Below are positions 44,201 through 53,700 of a stretch of DNA of 64,000 nt, piece after piece; the first letter of the stretch is position 1; each line of letters starts with the position of its first letter. Under the pieces are notes generated by a model. The model had not been told where the DNA came from. It saw only the letters and a list, made by a program, of their open reading frames with translations, and searched no databases. The DNA comes from Clostridia bacterium. Lineage in GTDB: Bacteria > Bacillota > Clostridia > Christensenellales > Borkfalkiaceae. The translations under genes and the position numbers were made by a program. The stretch spans positions 1 through 64,000 of the forward strand of contig JAFWXT010000001.1 of NCBI GenBank assembly GCA_017522945.1. The letters are read 5' to 3'.

Positions 44201-46099
44201 TTAAACTCTTAGGGCGTTTAGTATTGCTAAAACGGCAACGCCCACGTCACCAAAAATAGATACCCAAACGTTGGTTATACCAAAGAATGATAATATAAGT
44301 ATCAAGCATTTAATTAAAATTGAAAATATTACGTTTTGCTTAACTATTTTTACGGCGCGTTTAGAAATATTTCTTGCGTAAAGTAAATCTTGTAAATCAT
44401 CCCTTAAAAGCACTACGTCTGCGCTTTCAATAGCGGCGTCACTGCCAAGTGCTCCCATCGCTACACCAAGGTCGCTTCTCGTTAAAACTGGAGCGTCGTT
44501 TATGCCGTCACCAACGAAGCATAAAGTGTCGTTAGGTTGTTTTTGTGCTAAAAGTTTTTCAACTTCAAATAATTTATCTTGTGGTAAAAGGTTAGCTTTA
44601 AAATCGTTAACACCAACTCGTTCACTAACGTTTTTTGCGGTTTCAAAAGTGTCGCCAGTTAGCATTATCGTTTTACAATTTTCTTTATTAAGTGCGCCTA
44701 TAACACCGTTAACTTCGGTTTTTATACTGTCTTCAATTGTAATTAGGCCAACGTAGTAACCGTTTTTTGCTAAATAAATAGCACCTTCTTTATTTTCTGT
44801 TGGGGTAATGCCGTTAGCTTGTAAAAGGGCATAATTACCGCAAAGAATTTCATCTTTATCGCTTACCGCTTTAACACCAAATCCCGCAAAGTTAGTATGT
44901 GTATATCCGCTAATTTGCTCGCCTTTATATGCATCAGTTATGCACTTTGCAATGGGGTGAGAACTATTTTGTTCGGCAATATACGCAAGGCGCAAAATTT
45001 CATCTTTTTTGCTATTTGGTAGTATTTCTTTAATTGCAAATTCGCCCTTAGTTAACGTTCCAGTTTTGTCAAAAACAAAAGTTTTTGCTTTTGCAAGTGT
45101 TTCTAAATAACAACTGCCTTTAATTAGAACCTTTTTTTGTGAAGCCTTTCCAAGCGCAACGAAATAAGTCATAGGAACTGAAATTACAAGCGCACATGGG
45201 CAAGAAACAACTAAAAATGATAGGGATCGATAAAGCCAAGTGCTAAGTCCACCAAATAAAATTGGTGGGATAAATGCCGTGAGTAACGCAAGTGCAATTA
45301 CTATAGGAGTGTAATATTTTGCAAATTTTGAAACAAAATTTTCGGTTTTTGTTTTCTTTTCGGTTGCATTTTGCACAAGTTCGAGTATTTGAGTTGCGGT
45401 GCTTTCGCTAAAGGTTTTGTTAACCTTGCAAATTAGTTCACCCGTAAGGTTTATTCCGCCACTTAATAAAATACTGTTTTCTTTAACTTCAATGGGTAAT
45501 GATTCGCCAGTTAGCGCTTTGTTATCAATTGAACTTTCGCCATTTATTATAGTGCAGTCAAGTGGGATTTTTTCGCCCGGATAAATAGCAATTGTATCGC
45601 CCACCTTAATTTCTTCGCAAAAAACTTCGCTACTTTCGCCGTTATTTATAAGGTTTGCAGTATCGGGGCAAATATCCAAAAGTTCTTTTATGCTTTGGCG
45701 TGATTTTTCAGTTGCAACGCTTTCAAACAGTTGACCTACTTTATAAAATAAAACTACCGCCACCGCTTCTTCAAAACCTTCGGTAATATTGCTTGTGAAA
45801 AGGTTATATATACCAAGTCCAAACGCACCCAAACTTGCAACTAACATTAAAAAATCTTCGCCTAAAAGTTGCTTGTTGTAAATGTTTTTAAAGCCTTTTA
45901 TAATAAGCTCGTAACCAACAAAAATATATAAACCAAACCATACGATGATAGGTATAAGTTTGGCTATAAGCCTGTTATCGCCACTTATATCATAAAAAAA
46001 CCTAAAGATTATAAGAGACAAGGCAAACAAAAATAACGATATAATAATGCTAATCGCAGTTCGTTTTTGTTTTTTTGTTAAACCAAACATATTATCCAA
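44201..46099 (-). CDS. Zn/Cd-exporting P1B-type ATPase
   Basis: The 632-residue protein exports soft metals across the membrane at the cost of ATP. All motifs are intact: ALTGESLP (actuator), SCPCAL (Cys300 and Cys302 in the ion path), FDKTGTLT (phosphorylated Asp344), SSHPIAK (nucleotide domain) and GDGINDAP. The last helix has FGDVGVAVLAILNALR, with the Asp that marks the Zn/Cd/Pb group (as in ZntA). There is no N-terminal HMA domain; instead a free 72-residue HMA protein is encoded upstream, overlapping by 8 bases. The ArsR sensor gene heads the operon. Confidence 0.95.
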   Translation of the reverse strand: MDNMFGLTKKQKRTAISIIISLFLFALSLIIFRFFYDISGDNRLIAKLIPIIVWFGLYIFVGYELIIKGFKNIYNKQLLGEDFLMLVASLGAFGLGIYNLFTSNITEGFEEAVAVVLFYKVGQLFESVATEKSRQSIKELLDICPDTANLINNGESSEVFCEEIKVGDTIAIYPGEKIPLDCTIINGESSIDNKALTGESLPIEVKENSILLSGGINLTGELICKVNKTFSESTATQILELVQNATEKKTKTENFVSKFAKYYTPIVIALALLTAFIPPILFGGLSTWLYRSLSFLVVSCPCALVISVPMTYFVALGKASQKKVLIKGSCYLETLAKAKTFVFDKTGTLTKGEFAIKEILPNSKKDEILRLAYIAEQNSSHPIAKCITDAYKGEQISGYTHTNFAGFGVKAVSDKDEILCGNYALLQANGITPTENKEGAIYLAKNGYYVGLITIEDSIKTEVNGVIGALNKENCKTIMLTGDTFETAKNVSERVGVNDFKANLLPQDKLFEVEKLLAQKQPNDTLCFVGDGINDAPVLTRSDLGVAMGALGSDAAIESADVVLLRDDLQDLLYARNISKRAVKIVKQNVIFSILIKCLILILSFFGITNVWVSIFGDVGVAVLAILNALRV

Positions 46100-46310
46100 T
46101 TATTTCAGTATCGCTATCAATTTTTTTGCAAGCCTTACGCGCCTTATCTAAAACATCTTCTTGGATTGAATCATCAAATTCAAGTGTTAGGCGTTGAGTT
46201 AAAAAGTTAACCGAAGCGGAGATAATGCCTTCGATTTTTAGAATTTCGTTTTGCATTTTCATTGCACAATGCGCGCAGTCTACGTTTTGCATTTTAAAGA
46301 TTTTTTTCAT
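46092..46310 (-). CDS. Free HMA-domain metal chaperone
   Basis: The 72-residue protein is a single ferredoxin-like HMA domain with the metal motif QNVDCAHCAMK (Cys11 and Cys14). It corresponds to the N-terminal domain normally fused to ZntA-type ATPases. Its end overlaps the ATPase start by 8 bases, which implies translational coupling and nearly equal amounts. A GGAG site lies just before the ATG. It probably hands metal to the ATPase. Confidence 0.9.
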   Translation of the reverse strand: MKKIFKMQNVDCAHCAMKMQNEILKIEGIISASVNFLTQRLTLEFDDSIQEDVLDKARKACKKIDSDTEIIG

Positions 46311-46377
46311 ATTTTTTTCTCCATTTTTATCATTTATTGTTTATTTAAGGTGCTAAAAGCCACTTATTAGTTAGGCT

Positions 46378-46743
46378 TTAATCTTTTTCGTTTAGGTGTG
46401 TTAACGCACAAGAAATAATCATCATAACGTGATTATCGTCGAGAGAGTATTTAACTTCTTTGCCTTCTTTTATACCGCGTACTAATTTGGCGTTTCGTAA
46501 AACACGTAGTTGGTGAGATACTGCCGAAATACTCATATTTAAAATATCCGCAATTTCGCCAACGTAAAGATCTTTAACTTCTAAACAACACAAAATTTTA
46601 GTTCGCGTGCTATCGCCAAACACCTTGAAAAGTTCGGCTAAATCATAAATTTTTTCTTCGCTTGCAATTTTTCGCCTTACAAGTTCGGTTATATTTTCTT
46701 TTTGCATTTCATTAGTCAATTCTTTTTCGTCAAAATAATTCAT
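46378..46743 (-). CDS. ArsR/SmtB-family zinc-sensing repressor
   Basis: The 121-residue protein has the winged helix (VGEIADILNMSISAVSHQLRVL) and, at the C-terminus, DNHVMMIISCALTHLNE. That fits Asp-x-His-x10-His-x2-Glu, the alpha-5 zinc site of SmtB/CzrA. The alpha-3 cysteine motif of CadC/ArsR (CxC) is absent (LYVGEIAD), so zinc rather than lead or arsenic is the likely signal. ATG 46743 follows an AGGTGG site closely; a TTG at 46764 is less likely, because it would put that site and part of the operator in the gene. It represses its own operon via the palindrome at 46756-46781. Confidence 0.92.
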   Translation of the reverse strand: MNYFDEKELTNEMQKENITELVRRKIASEEKIYDLAELFKVFGDSTRTKILCCLEVKDLYVGEIADILNMSISAVSHQLRVLRNAKLVRGIKEGKEVKYSLDDNHVMMIISCALTHLNEKD

Positions 46744-46755
46744 ATTCCACCTATA

Positions 46756-46781
46756 TTTGAACAATTCTTCAAGTGTTCAAA
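46756..46781 (-). promoter_or_regulatory. ArsR/SmtB operator
   Basis: Perfect 8-bp inverted repeats TTTGAACA and TGTTCAAA are separated by 10 bases, just downstream of the -10 box and over the predicted transcription start. This is the usual place and form for SmtB-type operators. Confidence 0.75.
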
Positions 46782-46784
46782 CAT

Positions 46785-46813
46785 AGTATAACATTATTTT
46801 TATGGGTTGTCAA
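46785..46813 (-). promoter_or_regulatory. Promoter of the zinc efflux operon
   Basis: On the minus strand TTGACA (46808-46813) and TATACT (46785-46790) are 17 bases apart, directly before the operator. Confidence 0.85.
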
Positions 46814-46926
46814 CGAAAAATTAGCAAGTTTTATTTTAAACGGTAAATTTTTATTTGTTTTAGAGTAAAAATTGTAAAAATGAGAGTTAAAAGCGGCAAA
46901 GTGTTAATTTGAGTGCCAAAAAAGTC

Positions 46927-46955
46927 TTTACATATTTTACTTTTTATTGTATAAT
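46927..46955 (+). promoter_or_regulatory. Promoter of CPBP-rlmH-tadA
   Basis: TTTACA at 46927 and TATAAT at 46950 lie 17 bases apart, 32 bases before ATG 46988. Confidence 0.8.
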
Positions 46956-46987
46956 AAACTTATTAAAAAAAGGCAAAACATAGATAA

Positions 46988-47938
46988 ATGAAAAATCAAA
47001 CGAATAGCCAAAAAAACTTTATACTTATGGGGGCAGACGGGGGGCTTGTTTATACACTTGCCGTGTTTTTTTCGTTAGTGGTTTCGGTTATTTTTAACGT
47101 TATCATTGTTTCAATGGGGCTTAATGAAGACGAAAGTTTTTTAAATAGCGCGCTTTACACCCATTTAAGTTTTGCAATTCCAGCGCTTTCGCTTGGCATA
47201 ATAGTTTTTTACACGCTTAAACGCCAAAACTTAGATTTTGCGCTTACCCTTTGTTTTAAAAGATGTCAAACAAAATATTATCTTTTAGCTATCGCTTTTG
47301 CTTTTGCTTCACTTTTTGGTCTTGGCTGGCTTAACGAACAATTTATATATTTTCTTGAAAGTTTAGGTTTTAAAATTAGTTCTGTTACCTTGCCAAATTC
47401 TTCAATTGGCGATTATATTTTATGCATTATAACGGTGTGCGTATTACCTGCATTTTTTGAAGAATGTATTTTTCGTGGGCTTATATTAAACGGGTGTAAA
47501 AGGCTTGGTGATTATTTTGCGGTTGTATTATGCGCCGTACTGTTTTCGCTTTACCATAAAAACCCCGCGCAAACAATCTATCAATTGATAATAGGTGGCG
47601 TTTTAACGCTATTAACCTTACGAAGCGGTTCAATTTTGCCTGCGATATTATACCATTTTATAAATAATTTTTATTTGGTTACTTACAATCAGTTTGTTTC
47701 GCCAAGTTTCATTTTCGAGCCTTGGTTGCAAATACTTTTAATGTTGTTAGGTATAGCTGTTTTTGTAGTAAGCCTATTATATTTATGGAAAGGTTGTAAA
47801 AATCCTGAGTGTGACCAAAGGTTTAACGAAGATTTTTTAAAAATCGTTTCGGTGCAAAGCGAAAGAAAAAATTTCTTAATTTTTGCTTCGTTAGGGATTG
47901 CGGTTTGTTTAGTAACGTGGATAGTTAATTTGTTTTAA
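46988..47938 (+). CDS. CPBP-family intramembrane metalloprotease
   Basis: The 316-residue membrane protein has about eight hydrophobic helices and the CPBP (Abi) motifs: FFEECIFRGLILNG (EExxxR; catalytic Glu pair and Arg), FSLYHKNP, and AILYHFINNFY with further metal ligands. Relatives cleave membrane or prenylated peptides and, in some bacteria, give self-immunity to bacteriocins. No bacteriocin gene is visible here. A C-terminal extension holds two further helices around a polar stretch. rlmH follows after 9 bases, so it is the first gene of this operon. Confidence 0.88.
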   Translation: MKNQTNSQKNFILMGADGGLVYTLAVFFSLVVSVIFNVIIVSMGLNEDESFLNSALYTHLSFAIPALSLGIIVFYTLKRQNLDFALTLCFKRCQTKYYLLAIAFAFASLFGLGWLNEQFIYFLESLGFKISSVTLPNSSIGDYILCIITVCVLPAFFEECIFRGLILNGCKRLGDYFAVVLCAVLFSLYHKNPAQTIYQLIIGGVLTLLTLRSGSILPAILYHFINNFYLVTYNQFVSPSFIFEPWLQILLMLLGIAVFVVSLLYLWKGCKNPECDQRFNEDFLKIVSVQSERKNFLIFASLGIAVCLVTWIVNLF

Positions 47939-47947
47939 TAGGTAGTT

Positions 47948-48409
47948 ATGTTTAAGGTTAATATCGTTGCAGTTGGAAAAGTAAAAGAAAAATATTTCGA
48001 GCAAGGAATAGCAGAATATTCAAAAAGAATGTCGCGCTTTTGCGAATTTAATATTATCGAGTGTAAAGAGCAAAGTTTAGAAGATATTCCCGAAAGCGTT
48101 GCTTTAGAGCGCGAAAGCGAAGAAATTATAAAAAAATTACGCGGTTTTATCGTTGTAATGGCAATCGAAGGCGAAAAACTAAGCAGTGAAAAACTTTCTA
48201 AATTGCTAATTAGCGCAAAGGATAGCGTAGGTGAGATTACTTTTGTTATAGGTTCTTCTTGCGGAATAAGCGACTTAGTTAAAAGGCGCGCCGATAAGTT
48301 AATTTCATTTTCGGATATGACCTTTCCGCACACCTTGTTTCGTTTAATGCTTTGCGAACAAGTTTATCGCGGGTTTATGATTGCAGGTGGGGGTAAATAC
48401 CACAAATGA
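47948..48409 (+). CDS. rlmH: 23S rRNA (pseudouridine1915-N3)-methyltransferase RlmH
   Basis: RlmH methylates pseudouridine 1915 in helix 69 of 23S rRNA. The 153 residues match the SPOUT family: FKVNIVAVGKVKEKYF at the start, VVMAIEGEKLSSE, the SAM-binding knot FVIGSSCGIS, and the C-terminal LMLCEQVYRGFMIAGGGKYHK-type end, shortened as usual. An AGGTAG site precedes the ATG. Its last codons overlap tadA by 4 bases. Confidence 0.96.
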   Translation: MFKVNIVAVGKVKEKYFEQGIAEYSKRMSRFCEFNIIECKEQSLEDIPESVALERESEEIIKKLRGFIVVMAIEGEKLSSEKLSKLLISAKDSVGEITFVIGSSCGISDLVKRRADKLISFSDMTFPHTLFRLMLCEQVYRGFMIAGGGKYHK

Positions 48410-48930
48410 ACGGGCTTATTCAATCGGCTAAGCATCTTGAAAAAATAAAAAAACAACAAGAAGCTCAACGCATTTTAGATGAAAAATATATGAAGCTTGC
48501 CCTAAAACAGGCAAATCTTGCTTTAAAAAGGGGTGAAGTACCCGTTGGTGCGATAATCGTTAAAAACGGTGAAATTATTGCAAGAGCGCAAAACCAAAAG
48601 GAAGGCAAGGACTGCGCGGTTTATCATGCCGAAATAATGGCGATAATCAAGGCATCTAAAAAACTTGGTTGGCGACTCGACGGGTGTGAAATGTACGTTA
48701 ATTTAGAGCCTTGCGCTATGTGTGCAGGGGCGATAGTCTCTTCGCGCATAAAAAGGCTTGTTTTTGGTATGCACGAGCCAAAATCAGGCGCGCTTGAAAG
48801 CAATAAAGATATACTTTTAAAAAGCGGGCTTAATCACAAGGTAGAAGTGGTTGGCGGAGTTTTACTTGAAGATTGTAAAAAAACTTGGGAAAACTTTGCT
48901 TTTTCAAGACAAAAAGGGGTAAAAAGATAA
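48406..48930 (+). CDS. tadA: tRNA-specific adenosine deaminase
   Basis: TadA converts wobble adenosine 34 of tRNA-Arg(ACG) to inosine. The 174-residue protein has the zinc and catalytic motif HAEIMAI, then NLEPCAMCAGAIV with the two zinc cysteines. There is also GVPVGAIIVKNGEII-like start sequence (here EVPVGAIIV) and FGMHEPKSGALES. The N-terminus carries about 28 extra residues before the usual start; ATG 48406 overlaps rlmH (ATGA), whereas ATG 48490 would give the standard length. I kept the coupled start. Confidence 0.93.
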   Translation: MNGLIQSAKHLEKIKKQQEAQRILDEKYMKLALKQANLALKRGEVPVGAIIVKNGEIIARAQNQKEGKDCAVYHAEIMAIIKASKKLGWRLDGCEMYVNLEPCAMCAGAIVSSRIKRLVFGMHEPKSGALESNKDILLKSGLNHKVEVVGGVLLEDCKKTWENFAFSRQKGVKR

Positions 48931-48967
48931 ATTTTATTTACTATTTTTAAATTTGATAGGTTATTGG

Positions 48968-48996
48968 TTGACTATTTAGTCAATTTTTAATATTAT
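48968..48996 (+). promoter_or_regulatory. Promoter of prs with overlapping palindrome
   Basis: TTGACT at 48968 and TATTAT at 48991 are 17 bases apart. A perfect palindrome TTGACTATTTAGTCAA (48968-48983) covers the -35 box and could be an operator. Confidence 0.7.
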
Positions 48997-49031
48997 TATT
49001 TAGCAATTAAATTAACAGTAGTGGAGGAATT

Positions 49032-49994
49032 ATGATAACTCATAGCACAGAAATTAAGTTGTTTACAGGTAACTCTCACAAACCGCTCGCAGAAGAAATC
49101 GCTAAAGAATTGCAATTAGAGCTTGGAAACATTGAAGTAGGTCACTTTTCGGACGGGGAATCAAGCGTTCATATTGGTGAAACTGTTCGTGGTCGCGACG
49201 TGTTTATCGTTCAATCAACCTCAACTCCGGTTAATGAAAATTTAATGGAACTTTTAATTTGTATCGACGCGCTACGTAGGGCGTCTGCCGGTAGAATTAC
49301 AGCTGTTATGCCTTATTTTGGTTACGCAAGGCAAGACCGTAAGGCTCGCCCACGTGATCCGATTACTGCAAAATTAGTTGCCGATATTATCACTTCTGCA
49401 GGTGCGGATAGAGTGTTAACGGTTGATTTACACGCTGCTCAAATTCAAGGATTTTTTGATATTCCAGTTGACCATTTGGAAGGTGGAACAATTCTTTACA
49501 AATATTTTAGAGATAACTTGATGAAGGAAGATAGAGATAACTGGGTAGTAGTTTCACCTGACGTTGGTTCGGTTGCTCGTTCAAGAAAGGTTGCTACTAA
49601 GCTTGACGTACCTATGGCTATTATCGATAAACGCCGTCCTAAAGCAAATCAAGTTGAAATTATGAACATAATAGGTGACGTTAAGGGTAAAACCTGCTTA
49701 TTGGTTGACGACCTTATCGATACCGCAGGCACTATATGTCAGGGTGCAGAAGCTCTTGAAAAAGCGGGTGCTAAAGAAATTTACGCTTGCTGTACTCACG
49801 CAGTATTATCTGGCGCTGCTATTGAAAGAATTCAAAAAGCGCCTATCAAAAAGTTGGTAATTTTAAATACTATAAACCTACCTGAAGAAAAAAGAATTGA
49901 TAAAATCGAAATTCTTTCAGTTGCTCATCTTCTTGCAAAAGCTATTGAAAATATTTATCTTGATAGAAAAATGAGCGAAGTTTACGATAAATAA
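49032..49994 (+). CDS. prs: Ribose-phosphate pyrophosphokinase
   Basis: Prs makes PRPP from ribose 5-phosphate and ATP for nucleotide, His and Trp synthesis. The 320-residue sequence shows [25 protein letters not shown], the flexible-loop region [21 protein letters not shown], the metal-binding [19 protein letters not shown] and the PRPP loop [17 protein letters not shown] precedes the ATG. It is a single-gene unit with its own promoter; a terminator follows at 50078. Confidence 0.98.
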   Translation: MITHSTEIKLFTGNSHKPLAEEIAKELQLELGNIEVGHFSDGESSVHIGETVRGRDVFIVQSTSTPVNENLMELLICIDALRRASAGRITAVMPYFGYARQDRKARPRDPITAKLVADIITSAGADRVLTVDLHAAQIQGFFDIPVDHLEGGTILYKYFRDNLMKEDRDNWVVVSPDVGSVARSRKVATKLDVPMAIIDKRRPKANQVEIMNIIGDVKGKTCLLVDDLIDTAGTICQGAEALEKAGAKEIYACCTHAVLSGAAIERIQKAPIKKLVILNTINLPEEKRIDKIEILSVAHLLAKAIENIYLDRKMSEVYDK

Positions 49995-50077
49995 TTTAGA
50001 TATAGAAAAAACAACGGTTAATTTAGTTTATTTGTTGTGATAGATAATAATTTAATCAATTAAAATAAATTTTACTA

Positions 50078-50104
50078 AAGGGGCATAAAATTGCCCCTTT
50101 TTTA
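50078..50104 (+). terminator. Rho-independent terminator of prs
   Basis: AAAGGGGCA pairs with TGCCCCTTT around a 5-base loop, and a T-run follows. It lies immediately before pth, so pth may rely on read-through or a promoter not recognised here. Confidence 0.88.
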
Positions 50105-50120
50105 CCAAAGGTAAAGTGGT

Positions 50121-50690
50121 ATGAAGATTATTTTTGGGCTTGGAAATCCGGGCGCTAAGTATGAAAACAATTATCATAATTTAGGCTTTTTAACTCTTGA
50201 TATTTTGGCTAAAAAGTTAAATTGTGATTTAAATAAAAGCGGTAGAAAGGGCGTTTATGGCGAATGTAACTTAAACGGTGAAAAAGTGCTACTTGTAAAA
50301 CCCCAAACCTATATGAACAATAGCGGTGAATGCGTTAGCGCGTTTATGGCGTTTTATAAGGTTTTACCTAAAGACGTACTCGTTATTTACGATGATATCG
50401 ATATAGATAAGGGAAGTATTCGTTTTCGCCCACAAGGCTCTCCAGGTACGCACAACGGTATGAGAAGTATTACTTCGCATATTGGGCAAGATTTTATGCG
50501 TTTAAGAGTTGGCGCAAAAAACACCCACCCCGAAATACCTTTGATTGACTACGTTTTAATGAATATTACAAAGGAAGATTTTGAAATTATAGCCCCTGCT
50601 TTAGTAAAAGCAAGCGAATGCGCGTATCACTTTGCGCTTGGTGATTCGGTTGAACAGTTAAGACAGTCGTTTAATGGTAAAGCAAACTAA
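50121..50690 (+). CDS. pth: Peptidyl-tRNA hydrolase
   Basis: Pth releases peptides from prematurely dropped peptidyl-tRNA. The 189 residues carry IIFGLGNPGAKYENNYHNLGF with the catalytic His, KPQTYMNNSGE, VIYDDIDIDKGSIRFR with the catalytic-site Asp, and GTHNGMRSI. An AAAGGTAAAG site precedes ATG 50121. mfd follows after 51 bases, the usual pth-mfd order of Firmicutes. Confidence 0.97.
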   Translation: MKIIFGLGNPGAKYENNYHNLGFLTLDILAKKLNCDLNKSGRKGVYGECNLNGEKVLLVKPQTYMNNSGECVSAFMAFYKVLPKDVLVIYDDIDIDKGSIRFRPQGSPGTHNGMRSITSHIGQDFMRLRVGAKNTHPEIPLIDYVLMNITKEDFEIIAPALVKASECAYHFALGDSVEQLRQSFNGKAN

Positions 50691-50741
50691 AAGTGGCCCT
50701 ATATGTTCGTTAAACACTATTTTTATAGCTATTAAAGCTGT

Positions 50742-53700
50742 ATGCTAAGTAAATATATACAACCTGAAAATTTATTTGAGCAGTTAAATTCGCTCGTAAC
50801 AGACGTCCGTAGTGGGATACCCACTGCGGTTTTTGGCGTATCATTTTCTGAAAAATGCCATATAGCTTCGGTTGTGAATCAACCGGTGGTTTATCTTGTT
50901 AAAGACGAGCTTACGGCTAAAGCGGTTGCCCGTGAACTTATGGCGTTTACGGGTAAAAAGGTAGTTCATTTACCCGCCAAAGACGACGTTTTGCTGTATA
51001 ATAAAGCTTTTAATAAGGATAGTTTATATTCGAGAATTTACGCACTATATCAATTATCGCTTGGCGCGGATTTTTTGGTGGCTACGATCGAATCGCTTTT
51101 GCAGTTAATTCCTAAAAAGATAAACTATTACGAAATTTTGCAAGGGCAAGAATACTCTTTTGAAAGTTTAATTTCCAAGTTAGTTTCTCTTGGTTATACG
51201 AGAGTAGAAGAAATTGAAACTAAGGGCGAATTTACCGTACGCGGTGATATAATTCATATATTTCCTATAAACGCCGAAGCACCCGTTCGTTTGGATTTTT
51301 TTGGTGACGAACTTGAAAATATTAGATATTTCGACTCGCTTGGCGGAAAACTCGATGGTACTTTAAAAAGATTGGTTTTATTGCCTACCGTAGATTTTTA
51401 TATCGACAGTAGTGAAGTTTGCATTATTAAAAACAAACTTCGTGAAGAAATACGCGCTTTTGGCGTTAATATGTTTAGTTCAAAGGCTAAAGATATAGCA
51501 AACGAACTGACTGAAAAACTTGAAAACGATAAAACGCACCCATCTTTGTCCTTTATTTTGCCACTTCTTGACTCAATGAAAGGTAAAATAAGTGACTATA
51601 TGGGCGAAAATACGGTTATAATTTACGATGAGTGCAAACTTTTAAACGACGCGCTTACGGGCTCGTTGAAAGAACACAGCGAAAGGTGTTTGTCTTTAAA
51701 AAGAAATTGTGAGTGTTTTTCTTTTACCGTAAATCAACTTAAAACGCCGGATGGCTTGTTAAAAGAACTTAACTTTGATAGAAAGTTAGCGGTTCAAAGT
51801 TTAACAACAGCAGTAAACTTTTTCTCACCACTAAAAACTTATAGGCTTAACTGTACGCCTATTCCAAGATATTCGCTTCGCCCCGAAGACTTTTTTGAAG
51901 ATATTAAAAACTGGAAAAGGCTTGGTTATAGGGTGTTGGTGTGCTGTGGTAATAGTGAACGAGCAGAGCGCACCTTTAATATGCTTGAAGATAGAAAGAT
52001 TTTTTCCGACCTTGGCGATAATTTCCCTGCCGATTTTAAGGGGGTAAAGATAACTACTTTTTATCTTGCAAGCGGTTTTATTTACCACGATGGAAAGTTC
52101 GTTTTAATAGGAACTAACGATTTATTCGGTAAAAAAGAACGAGAAAAAAAGATTAAGCGCAAAAGAAACGATATATATAACGCGCCCGAAGTGGGTGATT
52201 TTTGCGTACACGAAGTACACGGCGTTGGTATCGTTCGCGGAACGAAAAGAATAACTACAACCGATTCTACCAAGGATTACGTAGCAATTGAATATCGCGG
52301 TGGCGATATGTTATACGTTTGCGTTGATAGAATGGAATGCTTGTCAAAATATCTTGGCGGTGAAGAAAAACCAAATCTTTCACGCATTGGGTCAAACGAG
52401 TTTGAGCGAGTTAAAGAGCGCGTTAAACAATCTATAGCCAAACTTACGATAAACTTAAAGGCGTTATATCGCGAGCGTAAAGAACAAAAGGGTTACGCTT
52501 TTAGTCAAGACGATGAATTGATGCGCGCCTTTGAAGATAGTTTTGAGTTTGAAGAAACTGAAGACCAACTTCAATCTATAAACGAAGTAAAAGGCGATAT
52601 GCAAAGCTCGCGCGTTATGGATAGACTTATTTGCGGTGACGTTGGTTACGGTAAAACAGAAGTTGCTTTGCGTGCGGCGTTTAAGGCGATAGTTGACGGA
52701 AAGCAGGTTGCCTTCATTGCGCCAACCACTATATTGAGCGAGCAACATTATATGACTTGTGTTAAAAGGTTTTCACAGTTTGGCTTAAGAATAGGCGTTT
52801 TAAACAGATTTAGAACGCCTGCAATGCAAGAAAAAACCTTGCAAGCAATTAAAAATGGCGAAATCGACATTGTTATTGGTACACACAGATTATTTTCCAA
52901 AGACGTTGAGTTTTTTGATTTGGGCTTGCTTATTATCGACGAAGAACAGCGTTTTGGGGTTGAGCATAAAGAAAAAATTAAACTTTTGAAAAAGAACGTT
53001 GATACCTTAACGCTTTCTGCCACCCCTATACCAAGAACTTTGCATATGTCACTTACGGGAATAAGGGATATTAGTATAATTAACACACCGCCAACTACAA
53101 GAATACCGGTTCAAGTATTTGTTTTGGAAGAGAGCGACGCGCTAATTCGTGACGCTATAATTAAGGAATTATCGCGTGAAGGACAAACTTTCATATTATA
53201 TAATCGCGTTGAAAGCATTGATTCTTTTGCAAATAAAGTTCAAGAATTAGTTCCCGAAGCAAGGGTAATAGTTGCACACGGGCAATTAAAAGAGCGACAG
53301 CTTGAAGAGCGTGTTTTGGCATTTTACCGCCACGAATACGACGTTTTGGTTTCAACCACTATTATTGAAAACGGCGTTGATTTGCCAACGGCAAACACGT
53401 TATTGGTGGTTGACGCTGATAAATTGGGGCTTTCAACCCTTTATCAATTGAAAGGTAGAGTTGGAAGAAGCGACAAAATGGCGCGCGCATATTTTACCTA
53501 TAAGTCCGACAAGGTTTTAACCGATCCTGCCTATAAAAGATTATCTGCGCTTACCGAATATGCCGAGCTTGGTAGCGGTTTTAAAATTGCTATGCGTGAC
53601 CTTGAAATTCGTGGGGCAGGTAACGTTTTGGGCAAAGAACAACACGGGCATATGGATAAAATAGGTTATGAACTTTATTCAAAACTTTTACGCGAACAGC

